DNA from: Alphaproteobacteria bacterium
GTDB taxonomy: Bacteria > Pseudomonadota > Alphaproteobacteria > Micavibrionales > UBA2020
Length of the DNA stretch: 6,912 nucleotides
NCBI GenBank assembly: GCA_029266795.1
Contig: JAQSWE010000197.1
Location: 1 to 6,912 of the forward strand
Direction of reading: 5' to 3'
Below are positions 6,358 to 6,912 of this stretch, in pieces (within the stretch, counting starts at the first letter, position 1; every line of letters starts with the position of its first letter). Below the pieces are notes generated by a model. That model saw only the letters and a program-made list of their open reading frames with translations, did not search any database and had not been told where the DNA came from. The translations under genes were made by a program, and so were the position numbers.

Positions 6358-6912
6358 CCGCCGCCAAACCCGCCCCCGCGCCCGTCAGCAAGGCACACAG
6401 CCTCGCGCTCGGCTTTATCGCGGCCTGCCTGTTCATCTATATCTGCCGCATCGGCGCTGCCGTCATCATGCCGCTCGTGATCTCGCTGTTCATCTGGTAC
6501 CTCATTAACGCGATCGCGCGCTTTCTGGGCCTGCTGTCGACGAAGGGCGGGTACAAGCTGCCGCGCATCTGGCGCTTCGTTTTCGCGCATGTGATTATCG
6601 CGGCTGTCGGCTTCCTGCTGTATAAAATGGTCAGCGGCAACATCAACGATGTCTTGCGTGAAGCGCCGAAATACGGCGAAAGCTTCGACCGCATCCTCGC
6701 GCAGGTCGCCAAGCTGCTGGAGCTCGACCACACGCCGACGCTGCACGAGGCCTTCAAGGAAATCTTCGGCAACTACGTCGATCTCGGCCAGTTCATCACC
6801 GTCTTTGCGGGGATGCTGACGGGCATCGCGGGCAAGACGATTATCATCCTCTTCTATGTCGGCTTCCTGCTCTACGAACAGCGCTGGTTCAACCGCAAGA
6901 TGAAACTGATGA
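6354..6912 (+). CDS. AI-2E/PerM-family membrane protein (second of a tandem pair), C-terminus cut by window edge
   Basis: 186 codons are visible, open to the right edge. The ATG lies in an ATGA overlap with the stop of the preceding paralogue. The protein begins with a Pro/Ala-rich tail (MTAAKPAPAPVSK), then hydrophobic segments at about 16-53 and 72-93, a soluble stretch (94-145), and a fourth segment at about 150-175. It is a clear paralogue of its neighbour: ALGFI, FIWYLINAIARFLG, LREAPKY, TGIAGK (156-161) and FYVGFLLYEQ (167-176) recur at matching places. In my hand alignment 24 of 42 residues at 18-59 are identical, with no gap. Differences sit mainly in the soluble stretch, which is 5-6 residues longer here. 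The conserved C-terminal family motifs lie beyond the edge. Substrate unknown; a heteromeric partnership with the first protein is inference. Confidence 0.88.
   Translation, partial: MTAAKPAPAPVSKAHSLALGFIAACLFIYICRIGAAVIMPLVISLFIWYLINAIARFLGLLSTKGGYKLPRIWRFVFAHVIIAAVGFLLYKMVSGNINDVLREAPKYGESFDRILAQVAKLLELDHTPTLHEAFKEIFGNYVDLGQFITVFAGMLTGIAGKTIIILFYVGFLLYEQRWFNRKMKLM

Noticed and set aside
5994..6746. Minus-strand open frames (250 codons, and 229 codons at 5647-6336) opposite the AI-2E-family genes.
   Set aside because: Opposite-strand frames of two clear membrane-protein genes; composition rich in Arg, Asp, Glu and His with no motif.

Overview
The window looks like chromosomal DNA of a moderately GC-rich Gram-negative bacterium, most likely an alphaproteobacterium. 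The Gram-negative assignment rests on an LpxR-type outer-membrane lipid A deacylase. The alphaproteobacterial assignment is inference from base composition, protein style and the layout of the glycine riboswitch; no rRNA or marker gene is present to fix the lineage. There are no signs of mobile elements, CRISPR, tRNA or rRNA.

Layout, left to right. (1) 1-471, minus strand: the N-terminal part of a secreted LpxR-family protein whose 3' end lies beyond the left edge. (2) 472-614: a short intergenic stretch holding a strong intrinsic terminator that ends the glycine-cleavage operon. (3) 615-5019, minus strand: a tight gcvT-gcvH-gcvP operon encoding the T, H and full-length single-chain P proteins of the glycine cleavage system, with gaps of 12 and 4 nt. 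(4) 5020-5230, minus-strand leader: a tandem (two-aptamer) glycine riboswitch followed by a hairpin that takes up the Shine-Dalgarno sequence of gcvT. gcvT itself starts at TTG. (5) 5260-6912, plus strand: two tandem paralogous AI-2E/PerM-family membrane proteins that overlap by 4 nt, the second cut by the right edge.

How it works together: P protein (PLP) decarboxylates glycine and passes the aminomethyl group to the lipoyl arm of H protein. T protein moves the one-carbon unit to tetrahydrofolate and releases ammonia. The L protein (dihydrolipoamide dehydrogenase) is not encoded here and is presumably shared with the 2-oxoacid dehydrogenases. The riboswitch is expected to turn the operon on when glycine is abundant by freeing the gcvT ribosome-binding site. 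The divergent membrane-protein pair has its own candidate promoter, which overlaps the 5' part of the riboswitch DNA.

No wholly new system is visible. The parts most worth a second look are the regulatory knot at 5020-5230 (divergent aptamer sequences, Shine-Dalgarno-sequestering hairpin, TTG start, face-to-face promoter candidates) and the tandem membrane-protein duplication.
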